Assembly: GCA_036756705.1 (NCBI GenBank)
Contig: DAIOKN010000035.1
Location: 1-17,598, forward strand
Reading direction: 5' to 3'
DNA from: Caproicibacter sp002399225
Lineage (GTDB): Bacteria > Bacillota > Clostridia > Oscillospirales > Acutalibacteraceae
DNA length: 17,598 nucleotides
Within the stretch, counting starts at the first letter, position 1, and the number at the start of each line of letters is the position of its first letter. Position numbers and translations under genes: made by a program. Shown here piece after piece: positions 1 through 6,429 of this stretch. Under the pieces are notes generated by a model. The model searched no databases, was not told the DNA's origin, and saw nothing but the letters and a program-made list of their open reading frames with translations.

Positions 1-55
1 GAGCGTCAGCTTCCCAAGCTGAATGTCGCGGGTCCGAATCCCGTCTCCCGCTCCA
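1..55 (+). tRNA. tRNA-Gly(CCC), 3' part, cut by window edge
   Basis: The window opens in the 3' side of the D arm. The anticodon stem CAGC/GCTG encloses loop TTCCCAA, which gives anticodon CCC (glycine). The T arm is GCGGG-TCCGAAT-CCCGT, followed by acceptor strand CTCCCGC, discriminator T and an encoded CCA at 53-55. The 5' acceptor strand lies outside the window. An oddity is the T loop, which reads TCCGAAT where TTCGAAT is nearly universal, so position 55 (normally pseudouridine) is C. Confidence 0.93.
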
Positions 56-62
56 GCAGACT

Positions 63-97
63 GAGTCTGGACGCGATTCGCGTTCCGGGCTCTTTTT
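63..97 (+). terminator. Rho-independent terminator after tRNA-Gly
   Basis: A long hairpin (GAGTCTGGACGCG pairing with CGCGTTCCGGGCTC, one bulged T and some G-U pairs, loop ATT) is followed directly by TTTTT. It sits 7 bases after the tRNA CCA end and fits termination of the tRNA transcript. Confidence 0.85.
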
Positions 98-154
98 ATT
101 TTAAAGTTAAGTCACTTGCGCTTTTCGTTTAACTTTTTAATGAAAGCAAATAAC

Positions 155-205
155 ATAAAAAGCCGCATGATTGCTGGAAATCCAGTAGAGTCATGCGGCT
201 TCTTT
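155..205 (-). terminator. Bidirectional-looking terminator downstream of the SDR gene
   Basis: A perfect 10-bp stem AGCCGCATGA (161-170) / TCATGCGGCT (191-200) has an inner CTGG/CCAG pairing. On the minus strand the hairpin is followed by a T tract (A run at 157-161 of the plus strand), so it most likely ends the SDR transcript whose stop lies at 321. The plus side has TTCTTTT and could act as a second stop for tRNA-Gly transcripts. The 265 bases between the tRNA and the SDR gene hold only these two hairpins; I see no gene there. Confidence 0.8.
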
Positions 206-320
206 TCATTACATGTAAAGATCTCATAGGATACGATGAGGATTCGGAACAGCCGTGGCCGGCTGCGCCAGAGAGGCTGCCGACGCCGCCTAAAAAGCCC
301 TCCTCCACATACAGGAGAGA

Positions 321-1088
321 TCAATAGCAGCTGTACCCGCCGTCAACGACAAGATTACATCCTGTCGTGTAAGATGAGGCCTCACTTGCAAGGTATATAA
401 CCGCCCCGCATAATTCGTCCGCTGTTCCAATCCGCTGCATCGGGAGACGTGAAATCCAAGCATCCATCCACTCTTTTTTCGTCGTCGGCGGGGTCATTTC
501 AGTCAGAATGTACCCCGGGCTGATACAATTGACCCGAATTCCATACCGAGCCCATTCGCACGCCAAACTGCGCGTAAGTTGAACAACACCGGCCTTTGAA
601 GCGTTATAGGCCACCTGATTCTGCGGATAATTCACAACAAACCCGGACATGGATGCCGTCAGGATGATTGAACCACCTTGCCGAGCGGCGATCATTTTAC
701 GCCCCGCTGCACGGGTTACAAGAAAATTGCCGTTAAGGTTGGTGGAAACCACATTTTTCCAGTCCGAAAAAGACATTTTTTCGCAGTTTTCACAATATGC
801 GACTCCCGCGTTGCTGAACACAACGTTGACCGGTCCAAGCTTTTCGCAAATCTCGTCAAAAGCGCGATCCACTTCCTGCTCTTTTCTCACATCGATTTGA
901 AAGCTGATCGCCTTTCTTCCCCTCTGCAAGACTTCATCTACCGTACGTGAAGCGTCCAAAAGGTCCAAGATGGCGATGTCAGCTCCCATTTCCGCCATTG
1001 CCAAGGCGCACTCACGACCGATTCCTCGCGCTCCGCCCGTCACAACCGCAATTTTATCTTTTAGCATAAAACGATCTAAAAAACTCAC
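321..1088 (-). CDS. SDR-family oxidoreductase, sorbose/mannitol reductase-like
   Basis: A classical short-chain dehydrogenase/reductase of about 255 aa. Counting from the methionine at 1067, it shows the nucleotide-binding TGGARGIG motif near the N-terminus, NAG, a catalytic serine in the SMSG segment, and the YNASK catalytic Tyr/Lys pair followed by a PGY segment. The stretch around SMSGFVVNYPQ and YNASKAGV resembles the sorbose reductase/NADP-mannitol dehydrogenase/threitol dehydrogenase branch, so a sugar or polyol substrate is likely, but this is inference. The start chosen is GTG at 1088, because AGGTG sits 6 bases upstream. The ATG at 1067 has no good ribosome site, and a longer frame reaching 1151 lacks support. 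It appears monocistronic, with its own promoter at 1257-1285, a leader of about 160 bases and a terminator at 155-205. Confidence 0.88.
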   Translation of the reverse strand: MSFLDRFMLKDKIAVVTGGARGIGRECALAMAEMGADIAILDLLDASRTVDEVLQRGRKAISFQIDVRKEQEVDRAFDEICEKLGPVNVVFSNAGVAYCENCEKMSFSDWKNVVSTNLNGNFLVTRAAGRKMIAARQGGSIILTASMSGFVVNYPQNQVAYNASKAGVVQLTRSLACEWARYGIRVNCISPGYILTEMTPPTTKKEWMDAWISRLPMQRIGTADELCGAVIYLASEASSYTTGCNLVVDGGYSCY

Positions 1089-1164
1089 TGCAAGCACCTC
1101 TGCCCATCCAAGTCTGCGTCCATCATCTGAAATGCAGAAACCAATTGCCAAGCGCTAGAATGTT

Positions 1165-1245
1165 TTAGGTTTTCTTTTCCGTCGCCGGGATTCAGTGGTA
1201 CCGTCATACGGCCGAATCCCATTTCCCGCCCGCCGTGGGACCTAA
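1165..1245 (-). promoter_or_regulatory. Structured 5' leader of the SDR gene, candidate cis-regulatory RNA
   Basis: On the minus strand the predicted leader begins a few bases before TTAGGT (1240-1245), which pairs with ACCTAA (1165-1170) as a closing stem. Inside it a perfect 7-bp stem GGGATTC/GAATCCC (1217-1223 with 1187-1193) is capped by CCGT-ATG-ACGG. The element starts about 5 bases after the predicted transcription start and ends about 75 bases before the start codon. It does not match any riboswitch consensus I can recall. Regulation is inferred from position and pairing only. Confidence 0.4.
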
Positions 1246-1256
1246 CAACTCGCAAT

Positions 1257-1285
1257 ATTATAACATACCTTTTCCACGTTTTACA
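1257..1285 (-). promoter_or_regulatory. Sigma-A promoter for the SDR gene
   Basis: Minus strand: a perfect TATAAT (1257-1262) preceded by TG one base away (extended -10), with a weak -35 TGTAAA (1280-1285) at 17-bp spacing. It would start a transcript near 1250 with a leader of about 160 bases. The remaining bases from 1286 to 1539 contain no gene I can support. Confidence 0.55.
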
Positions 1286-1539
1286 GAGATTCTATGATTT
1301 TATTATGTATGATTTCAACGTCTTACGATGGATTGAAAATTCAGCCTGCATACTTCACACCCTGTCAGACCTTTCAAATTAATTCTCAATCCAAGGCCCA
1401 CAAGGGAAATGATAACCGTCCTATCAGTCCTGTCTGCCATCAGCCAAACGGCTTATGTTCGATTGGGCAGCCCGTTTTGGTCTATAGCTCTCCCCCGCTT
1501 CGGAAGAAAACCGAAATCCGCCTATGGCGCGATTTGGAA

Positions 1540-1797
1540 TCACATTCTTTTTGAACCGTAGTTGCTCAAAAAGACCTCCAGAATAAATTCCATCACCAAA
1601 ACAGCCGCCAACAGGAGCATGGCCGTGACACAGATCTTCAGAAAGCCCAGCAGAAGGATAAGCCCGCAAAGCACATAATTGACAATCCGGCAGATTTGCC
1701 ACCCGACTTTTTCCCGAATTCTGATATTCCGCTCATCATGGACCTCAATCTCTTTCCTTTTTACAGACGCTTCCGTCTGCGTCTGAGAGCGGAGCAT
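1540..1797 (-). CDS. Small two-helix membrane protein paired with XRE regulator
   Basis: An 85-aa protein. It has a charged N-terminal third (about residues 1-33), then two closely spaced hydrophobic helices at roughly residues 34-53 and 55-77, and a short basic tail. No family is recognised with certainty. Its reading frame overlaps the end of the XRE gene by 37 bases, so translation is probably coupled. The first ATG has GAGGA directly abutting it, which is too close for an ordinary ribosome site, so the exact start is uncertain. A small HTH regulator followed by a small integral membrane protein is a common Firmicute pairing, in which the membrane partner may sense or modulate. The function is unknown. 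Confidence 0.6.
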   Translation of the reverse strand: MLRSQTQTEASVKRKEIEVHDERNIRIREKVGWQICRIVNYVLCGLILLLGFLKICVTAMLLLAAVLVMEFILEVFLSNYGSKRM

Positions 1798-1991
1798 TCC
1801 TCTTCATAAAGGAAAATGTCTTCAATTTTCATTCCGAAATACCTTGCAATTTTAAAGGCAAGCAGGAGCGATGGATTGTATCTTCCGTTTTCAAGAGAGC
1901 TGATGGTCTGCCTCGAAACTTCCAAGACATCCGCAAGATCTTCCTGCCGGATTCCTTTCTTCCTGCGGATCTCTTCCAGCCTGTTTTTCAA
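1761..1991 (-). CDS. XRE/Cro-family transcriptional regulator (short, HTH-only)
   Basis: A 76-aa protein that is nearly all one Cro/C1-type helix-turn-helix. The recognition region spans about residues 15-40 (QEDLADVLEVSRQTISSLE), followed by NGRYNPSLLLAFKIARYF, as in the small YozG-like regulators with no ligand domain. The start is TTG at 1991, supported by GGGGGAG 4-5 bases upstream; there is no in-frame ATG. A perfect inverted repeat (2000-2033) touches the ribosome site, so autoregulation is likely. It is the first gene of a two-gene unit with the membrane protein at 1540-1797. Confidence 0.85.
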   Translation of the reverse strand: MKNRLEEIRRKKGIRQEDLADVLEVSRQTISSLENGRYNPSLLLAFKIARYFGMKIEDIFLYEEECSALRRRRKRL

Positions 1992-1999
1992 AGGGCTCC

Positions 2000-2033
2000 C
2001 CCTTCCATGGAAAGTTTACTTTCCATGGAAGGG
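2000..2033. promoter_or_regulatory. Perfect 15-bp inverted repeat upstream of the XRE gene, candidate operator
   Basis: Two arms of 15 bp pair perfectly around TTTA. Each arm also contains the self-palindrome TTCCATGGAA (2003-2012 and 2021-2030), 18 bp centre to centre. It lies immediately upstream of and overlaps the GGGGGAG ribosome site of the XRE start. It could be a tandem operator for the XRE protein or an mRNA hairpin covering the ribosome site. No clear sigma-A promoter is visible beside it. Confidence 0.6.
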
Positions 2034-2047
2034 AACCGGGGAAAAAG

Positions 2048-2095
2048 GAAGGGCACACTTAACCCGCAATTGTGCCAAAGCGGGTCAGGTGTGCC
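2048..2095 (-). terminator. Terminator of the flavin reductase gene
   Basis: A two-part hairpin: GGCACAC/GTGTGCC (2052-2058 with 2089-2095) and ACCCGC/GCGGGT (2062-2067 with 2080-2085). On the minus strand it is followed by CCTTCCTTTTT. It lies 26 bases after the stop at 2121 and separates this gene from the XRE pair. Confidence 0.8.
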
Positions 2096-2120
2096 TTGCC
2101 CTTATTTTCACGGGCTACCG

Positions 2121-2612
2121 TCAGATAAAGTCAATTTTAGAAAAGTCGATTCCTCCGTTTTTCTGCAGCAGAGATTTGTCGCAGTGCACCGCTTCGACTT
2201 TTCCAATAAACATTTCATGAGAGCCTGTCATCACGGAATTCACCACGGAACACTCGATATTCACCGGGCAGTCCGTCAGAAGGGGGGCATTGACTTTCTC
2301 CCCGTCTGCCACCGAAGCACCGCAATTGGCCAGCTTGTCCTCATTCCGGCCGCTGTGGCTGCCGAGATAGTCAAATATTTTCTTCTGTTTCTTGTCCACC
2401 AGATTGACGACAAAGCACTTTGTTTCCTGAATCATGTGATAGGAATACCGGGTGGGAACGATCCCGACCATCACCATCGGGGGCGCAAAGCTGCAATTGC
2501 CGCAGTAGGCGACGGCGAGCGCGTTATTTTTTCCATCCGCTCCCCTGCAGGATACAAGGACCTTCGGTGCCGGTTGAAGACAGGATTTCATGTTTGCACT
2601 GACTTTTTCCAT
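2121..2612 (-). CDS. Flavin reductase family protein (flavoredoxin-like)
   Basis: A 163-aa protein of the FMN-binding split-barrel flavin reductase type. Segments recognised as typical are the N-terminal region ending NALAVAYCGNCSFAPPMV, the middle stretch PTRYSYHMIQETKCFVVNL and the C-terminal HEMFIGKVEAV. The family binds FMN or reduces flavin with NAD(P)H. The clostridial flavoredoxin-like members serve electron transfer in anaerobes, so a cytosolic redox role is expected, but no partner is encoded nearby. The ATG at 2612 has AGGGAGT 8 bases upstream. A terminator follows at 2048-2095. The cysteines in the first half are not a recognised metal site. Confidence 0.85.
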   Translation of the reverse strand: MEKVSANMKSCLQPAPKVLVSCRGADGKNNALAVAYCGNCSFAPPMVMVGIVPTRYSYHMIQETKCFVVNLVDKKQKKIFDYLGSHSGRNEDKLANCGASVADGEKVNAPLLTDCPVNIECSVVNSVMTGSHEMFIGKVEAVHCDKSLLQKNGGIDFSKIDFI

Positions 2613-2639
2613 GTTTAAGACTCCCTTTCATAAAATGAC

Positions 2640-2653
2640 AGACCAAGTGGTCT
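2640..2653. promoter_or_regulatory. AGACCA-AG-TGGTCT palindrome upstream of flavin reductase
   Basis: A perfect 6+6 inverted repeat with a 2-base centre lies 28 bases upstream of the flavin reductase start. A second small dyad TCAT-AAA-ATGA lies at 2628-2638. This is the size and position expected for a repressor site, but no regulator family is recognised and no consensus promoter is evident. Confidence 0.3.
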
Positions 2654-2700
2654 CCGTTTTAAACCGCTGCCAATTTTTGCAGCCCCGGAAGCAACGCCGG

Positions 2701-3333
2701 CTATTTTTCTTTCCGATATAATTTATCTTTATAGTAGCTATCCGCCATATAAATTGCGCCTAAGGGGTTGTGCGCCAACACCCGGTCCTTTACGGCGAAC
2801 ACCGTGACCGGGGCATCGGAATATTTGATAAACAGAGAATCGTGCCCGACGCACAGGCCCAGCATGATATTCAGGTCCGTTTTTTCCTGATTCAGAAACG
2901 CCGCCTGCCCCACCGGGTTGCACATGGGCTCATAGGCCCCGGGATGGTTTTTCTGGCAATCCTGAATTCCCAAAAATTCTTTCGGAACACTTCCGTTTTT
3001 GCAGATCACGGAGGATACCTCAAAGCCGTGATCCCTCAGAATGGAACAAAAAATCTTCGCTTCTTTTGAAAGGCCGATGCAGAAAGCGACTCCCAGCTTC
3101 CGAAACTCGCACCGGTTTGCAAAATCGATAATTTCTTCCAGCCTTGTTTTTCTTCCATATCCCCCCGATTCCACCAGAGCGGACTGATAAGCGATTTTTG
3201 CGACTTTCGGGTCCTGATACCGTTTCTTGATCGTTTCAAGCATCTCGGTTTCCCGGCAAGGGCAGTTTTGCGGAGCGTTTTTTATATCTCCTGTTCTACA
3301 GGAATGTTTTGTGCAGAATGCGCATGTATACAA
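2701..3333 (-). CDS. DUF1847 family protein (cysteine-rich, putative metal-binding)
   Basis: A 210-aa protein. Its N-terminus is rich in cysteine (CAFCTKHSCRTG, then NCPC), which is the hallmark of the DUF1847 family, annotated as predicted metal-binding proteins. The body includes GVAFCIGLSKEAK, MCNPVGQAAFLN and a GLCVGHDSLF segment, also typical. The biochemical function of the family is unknown to me. The start is TTG at 3333 with AGGGGGAAA upstream; the codon is embedded as TTG-TAT-ACA-TGC. It has its own promoter at 3364-3392. The flavin reductase lies 88 bases downstream and might be co-transcribed, since I see no strong terminator between them. Confidence 0.85.
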   Translation of the reverse strand: MYTCAFCTKHSCRTGDIKNAPQNCPCRETEMLETIKKRYQDPKVAKIAYQSALVESGGYGRKTRLEEIIDFANRCEFRKLGVAFCIGLSKEAKIFCSILRDHGFEVSSVICKNGSVPKEFLGIQDCQKNHPGAYEPMCNPVGQAAFLNQEKTDLNIMLGLCVGHDSLFIKYSDAPVTVFAVKDRVLAHNPLGAIYMADSYYKDKLYRKEK

Positions 3334-3363
3334 ACCAAATTTCCCCCTTTAAAATTACTTTTC

Positions 3364-3392
3364 ATAATAACCGAATTATGGATATACGTCAA
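3364..3392 (-). promoter_or_regulatory. Sigma-A promoter for the DUF1847 gene
   Basis: Minus strand: TTGACG (3387-3392), a 17-bp spacer, then TATTAT (3364-3369). It lies at the 3' edge of the decayed radical SAM fragment and 31 bases upstream of the TTG start. Confidence 0.7.
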
Positions 3393-3395
3393 TAT

Positions 3396-3541
3396 TCATC
3401 TTGAATATTCTTCCGGTTTGTAAAACTCCTTCCTCTGAACCTGCATTTTGTCCGTTCTGCCAAGCTGGCAATAAATACAGGAATACGGACAGGCCTTCGG
3501 CGGAATGTTAGTAATGCCAATGCTTTCCCCCTGCCGCCAGA
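3396..3541 (-). pseudogene. Radical SAM protein fragment, truncated at both ends
   Basis: The minus strand encodes a segment reading SIGITNIPPKACPYSCIYCQ and then LGRTDK...REFYKPEEY. It carries the CxxxCxxC cluster motif (CPYSCIYC) of the radical SAM family usually about 300 aa long and annotated as radical SAM protein or wyosine-type domain. Family members begin with a segment like FGPVPSRRLG before this motif; here that part is missing and the sequence upstream of about 3541 is unrelated. The frame stops at 3396 shortly after the YKPEE segment, so the catalytic barrel is gone. This is a remnant, not a working enzyme. The frame stays open to 3626, but that extension runs through the copA hairpin and promoter. 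Confidence 0.75.
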
Positions 3542-3549
3542 CAGCACAG

Positions 3550-3584
3550 GTCCAGAACTCCCGCCGAGAGCGGGAGTTTTGGAC
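3550..3584 (+). terminator. Strong hairpin upstream of the copA promoter
   Basis: A 15-bp stem with one G-U pair (GTCCAGAACTCCCGC with GCGGGAGTTTTGGAC) and a 5-base loop CGAGA. The 3' arm contains TTTT. It ends 5 bases before the -35 of copA and probably insulates the copper operon from upstream plus-strand transcription, although no plus-strand gene precedes it now. Confidence 0.55.
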
Positions 3585-3589
3585 TAAGC

Positions 3590-3618
3590 TTGACAAATAC
3601 CCCACGGGGGTATATTCT
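3590..3618 (+). promoter_or_regulatory. copA promoter with embedded CsoR-type copper operator
   Basis: TTGACA (3590-3595) is followed by a -10 that may be TATATT (3611-3616, 15-bp spacer) or TATTCT (3613-3618, 17-bp spacer). The spacer contains ATACCCCACGGGGGTAT (3597-3613), which matches the GC-rich dyad flanked by AT that CsoR repressors bind in known copper operons. A repressor there would block RNA polymerase, and copper binding to CsoR would release it. csoR is the second gene of the same operon, giving autoregulation. Confidence 0.85.
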
Positions 3619-3667
3619 GTTATCAAGATATCGGGTCCAGAACTTGGGCCCAGAAAGGAGCTGAGAA

Positions 3668-5917
3668 ATGAAACACGAGGTTTATTTAATTGAAGGGATG
3701 CACTGCGCCGCGTGCTCCGCCTCTGTGGAACGCGTCACACGGAAGTTGTCAGGCGTGGCCCGAAGCGATGTCAATCTGACGACCAATAAAATGACCATTG
3801 AGTACGATGAAAGCAAGGTTACGCCCGACCAGATTATGGGGAAAGTGGAAAAAGCGGGCTTTCACGCTTCGCCGGTTGTGGAAGGGGAGCGGAAAGTCAA
3901 AGAAAAGGCGCAGGAAAACGAGGAGCAGAAAACGTTCCGCAGGGAACGAAACAGCATTGTTGCCGCCCTGATTCTTTCCGGTGTTCTGCTGTATCTTTCC
4001 ATGGGCGCCATGATGTTCGGCGCACCGCTTCCCAAGCTGATCGGCATCGCTAGCCACCCTGTCAACTATGCCGCCGTTCAGATGCTGCTGGCGATCATCA
4101 TTATATCGATCGGGCGGAGATTCTATATCAGCGGATTTCGCGCACTGCGGCATCTCAACCCGAACATGGACTCTCTGGTCGCCATCGGGAGTTCGGCTGC
4201 TTTCCTTTACAGCTTTGTCGTTTTCTTTCTGCTTTCGGACCACCCGCAGATGGTGCATCAGCTGTATTTTGAATCCTCCGCCATCGTCGTGACGCTGGTG
4301 TCCCTCGGCAAGCACATGGAAGCGGGCAGCAAGCGGAAAACCACCGGCGCAATCAGGAAGCTGGTGGAGCTGGCGCCGGATACCGCCGTCTTTCTTCAGG
4401 AGAACGGCACGCAGCGGGAGGTTCCGGTCAAAACGCTGCGGGTCGGAGACACGGTGCTTGTCAAGCCGGGTGCCAGGATTCCGCTGGACGGCGTGGTGAC
4501 CGAAGGGACAGGCGGCGTGGATGAATCCATGCTGACCGGCGAAAGCCTTCCGGTGGAAAAAGCGGCGGGCAGCGAGGTGATCGGCGGCAGCATCAACCAA
4601 AACGGCCTGCTGAAAGTCCGGATCACCCGCACGGGCGCGGATACCACCCTGGCTAAAATCATCCGGTTTGTGGAAGACGCACAGGGTAAAAAAGCGCCGA
4701 TTTCAAAAATTGCAGACCGGGTGGCGGGGGTCTTTGTCCCGATTGTGATGGGGATCGCCGTCTTCGCCGCCGTCCTCTGGCTGATTGCCGGCATGCAGCT
4801 TTCCTTTGCAATTCAGGTCTTCACCGCCGTCCTGGTCATCGCCTGCCCCTGCGCCATGGGGCTTGCCACACCAACGGCTATTGTGGTCGGAACGGGACTC
4901 GGAGCGGGCAACGGCATTCTCATCCGGAGCGGAGAGGCGCTGGAAATTGCACAGAACGCCCGCGTTGCCGTTCTGGACAAAACCGGAACCGTCACGGAAG
5001 GCAAACCGGCAGTCACAGAGATTCTTCCCCGTTCGATGGAGCAAAACGAACTGCTCGCGCTCGCGGCCGCCGTGGAATCCGGCTCCAGCCATCCACTGGC
5101 AGAAGCGGTTGTGAGCCGGGCCAAAGCCGGTGGCAAACCGGGCGGAACATCGGTCTCTGATTTTGAAAATCTGCCGGGCAAAGGCGTCCGCGCCAAGATG
5201 CAGGACGGAAGAGAGGTGTTGATCGGCAGTGAGAAGCTTCTGCGGGAAAACGGCGTGAAGACCGAAACCTTTCAAACGGATGCGTCCCGCCTGGCCTCAC
5301 AAGGTGAAACGCCCCTGCTGATTGCCGTCGACCAGGTTCCCGCCGGAATCATCAGCGTGGCGGATTCCATCAAGAAAACAAGCCCGGAGGCAATCCGGCA
5401 GTTGAAAGGACTCGGGTTGCGCGTTGTTCTTCTGACGGGCGACAACAAGGCCGCGGCGGCACATATCGGCCGGCAAGCCGGCGTAGACGAGGTCATTGCC
5501 GAAGTGCTGCCCGAAGATAAGGCCATGGTGGTCAAGCGCTTTCAAGAGGATGGAAGCACCGTCATGATGGTGGGCGACGGCATTAACGACGCACCGGCGC
5601 TCGTTCAGGCGGACGTAGGCTGCGCCATCGGCAGCGGAAGTGACATCGCCATTGAGTCCGCGGATATCATTCTGATGAAAAGTGATCTCATGGACGTGGC
5701 AAAAGCCATTCACCTCAGCCGTATGACCATTCAGAACATCAAGCAGAATCTGTTTTGGGCATTTTTCTACAATGCGGCCGGCATTCCCATCGCGGCCGGT
5801 GCGCTGTACCCGGCATTCCATCTTCTGCTGTCGCCCATGATCGGTGCTTTTGCGATGAGTCTGAGCTCCGTTTTCGTGGTGTCCAACGCTCTGAGACTGC
5901 GGGGGAAAAAGCTATGA
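3668..5917 (+). CDS. copA: Copper-exporting P1B-type ATPase
   Basis: A 749-aa P-type ATPase that pumps Cu(I) out across the cell membrane. It has one N-terminal heavy-metal-associated domain with MHCAAC at residues 11-16. Further motifs are TGES at 290-293 (actuator), CPC at 393-395 in the metal-passing helix, DKTGT with phosphorylated Asp437, the SSHP motif with His475, and GDGIND around 636-641. The last helices contain FYNAAGIP and MSLSS, the residues that mark the copper (CopA) subgroup. Length and order are normal for a one-HMA CopA. The ATG has AAAGGAG 7 bases upstream. The gene is under the CsoR-type operator at 3597-3613 and overlaps csoR by 4 bases (ATGA). Confidence 0.97.
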   Translation: MKHEVYLIEGMHCAACSASVERVTRKLSGVARSDVNLTTNKMTIEYDESKVTPDQIMGKVEKAGFHASPVVEGERKVKEKAQENEEQKTFRRERNSIVAALILSGVLLYLSMGAMMFGAPLPKLIGIASHPVNYAAVQMLLAIIIISIGRRFYISGFRALRHLNPNMDSLVAIGSSAAFLYSFVVFFLLSDHPQMVHQLYFESSAIVVTLVSLGKHMEAGSKRKTTGAIRKLVELAPDTAVFLQENGTQREVPVKTLRVGDTVLVKPGARIPLDGVVTEGTGGVDESMLTGESLPVEKAAGSEVIGGSINQNGLLKVRITRTGADTTLAKIIRFVEDAQGKKAPISKIADRVAGVFVPIVMGIAVFAAVLWLIAGMQLSFAIQVFTAVLVIACPCAMGLATPTAIVVGTGLGAGNGILIRSGEALEIAQNARVAVLDKTGTVTEGKPAVTEILPRSMEQNELLALAAAVESGSSHPLAEAVVSRAKAGGKPGGTSVSDFENLPGKGVRAKMQDGREVLIGSEKLLRENGVKTETFQTDASRLASQGETPLLIAVDQVPAGIISVADSIKKTSPEAIRQLKGLGLRVVLLTGDNKAAAAHIGRQAGVDEVIAEVLPEDKAMVVKRFQEDGSTVMMVGDGINDAPALVQADVGCAIGSGSDIAIESADIILMKSDLMDVAKAIHLSRMTIQNIKQNLFWAFFYNAAGIPIAAGALYPAFHLLLSPMIGAFAMSLSSVFVVSNALRLRGKKL

Positions 5918-6198
5918 CAAACCAAAAGAAACATCGGGGTGAAGAAGAGTTTAAATCTCTGACCAATCGCCTGAACCGCATCGAAGGGCAGGTCCGGGGC
6001 GTCAGAAAGATGGTGGAAAACGACGCTTACTGCGTGGATATTCTGACCCAGGTCTCCGCGATTCAGGCGGCGCTCAACGCCTTTAACAAGGAACTGCTCG
6101 GTAATCACATCAGGACCTGCGTCGCCGAAGGCATCCGTGCCGGCAACGACGGAGTGGTCGAAGAACTGATCTGCACGCTGCAAAAATTAATGAAATGA
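5914..6198 (+). CDS. csoR: CsoR-family copper-sensing repressor
   Basis: A 94-aa all-helical repressor. The ligand residues are Cys40 (in YCVDIL), His65 and Cys69 (in NHIRTC). The 25- and 4-residue spacing of this Cys-His-Cys set equals that of characterised Cu(I)-sensing CsoR proteins and differs from nickel or formaldehyde sensors of the same fold. The LNRIEGQVRGVRKM segment is the family signature for DNA and tetramer contacts. The ATG lies in the ATGA overlap with copA's stop, so translation is coupled. It probably binds the dyad in the copA promoter, so its own synthesis is induced by copper. Confidence 0.95.
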   Translation: MTNQKKHRGEEEFKSLTNRLNRIEGQVRGVRKMVENDAYCVDILTQVSAIQAALNAFNKELLGNHIRTCVAEGIRAGNDGVVEELICTLQKLMK

Positions 6199-6208
6199 GG
6201 TAAAAACT

Positions 6209-6400
6209 ATGACGACATTAAAAGTACCTGACATGCACTGTGAAAATTGCGTTAAGCGTATTACCAACGCGTTTAACGCCGCAAAACTTTCCTTCCAGGT
6301 TTCTTTGGAAAACAAAACCGTTACCATTGACGGAGACGAGAACTGTGTGAAAACCGCAATCCAGGAACTGGACGATTTGGGGTTTGATGCGGTAAGATAA
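6209..6400 (+). CDS. copZ: Copper chaperone, single HMA domain
   Basis: A 63-aa protein that consists of one heavy-metal-associated domain, with the Cu(I)-binding motif MHCENC at residues 9-14 and the typical ferredoxin-like fold pattern ending LDDLGFDAV. It should carry Cu(I) in the cytosol to CopA or CsoR. It lies 10 bases after csoR with a GAGGT ribosome site and is the third gene of the copper operon. Confidence 0.93.
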   Translation: MTTLKVPDMHCENCVKRITNAFNAAKLSFQVSLENKTVTIDGDENCVKTAIQELDDLGFDAVR

Positions 6401-6429
6401 AAGAAAGGCAAAAATCCGAGGTGAGGAAA

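Noticed and set aside
112..324. Minus-strand open frame of 70 codons downstream of the SDR gene
   Set aside because: It runs through the terminator hairpin at 155-205, lacks a family pattern, and overlaps the SDR stop. It is best seen as a chance frame.
1187..1223. T-box-like antiterminator on the plus strand (AGTGGTACCG flanked by a GGGATTC/GAATCCC stem)
   Set aside because: The bulge TGGTACC and stem layout resemble a T-box, but only 9 of 14 consensus bases match, no specifier stem is visible upstream, and no plus-strand gene follows within 900 bases.
1294..1554. Plus-strand open frame of 86 codons
   Set aside because: Low-complexity mixed composition, no ribosome site, no recognisable motif, and it ends inside the small membrane protein gene on the other strand.
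1424..1702. Minus-strand open frame of 92 codons overlapping the small membrane protein
   Set aside because: It is a shifted frame of the two-helix protein and XRE unit; the other frame gives proper hydrophobic helices.
3749..4600. Long antisense frame of 283 codons inside copA
   Set aside because: A shadow of the GC-rich copA codons; histidine/arginine-rich with no start signal or family match. The same applies to the antisense frames at 4703-5275 and 5297-5821.
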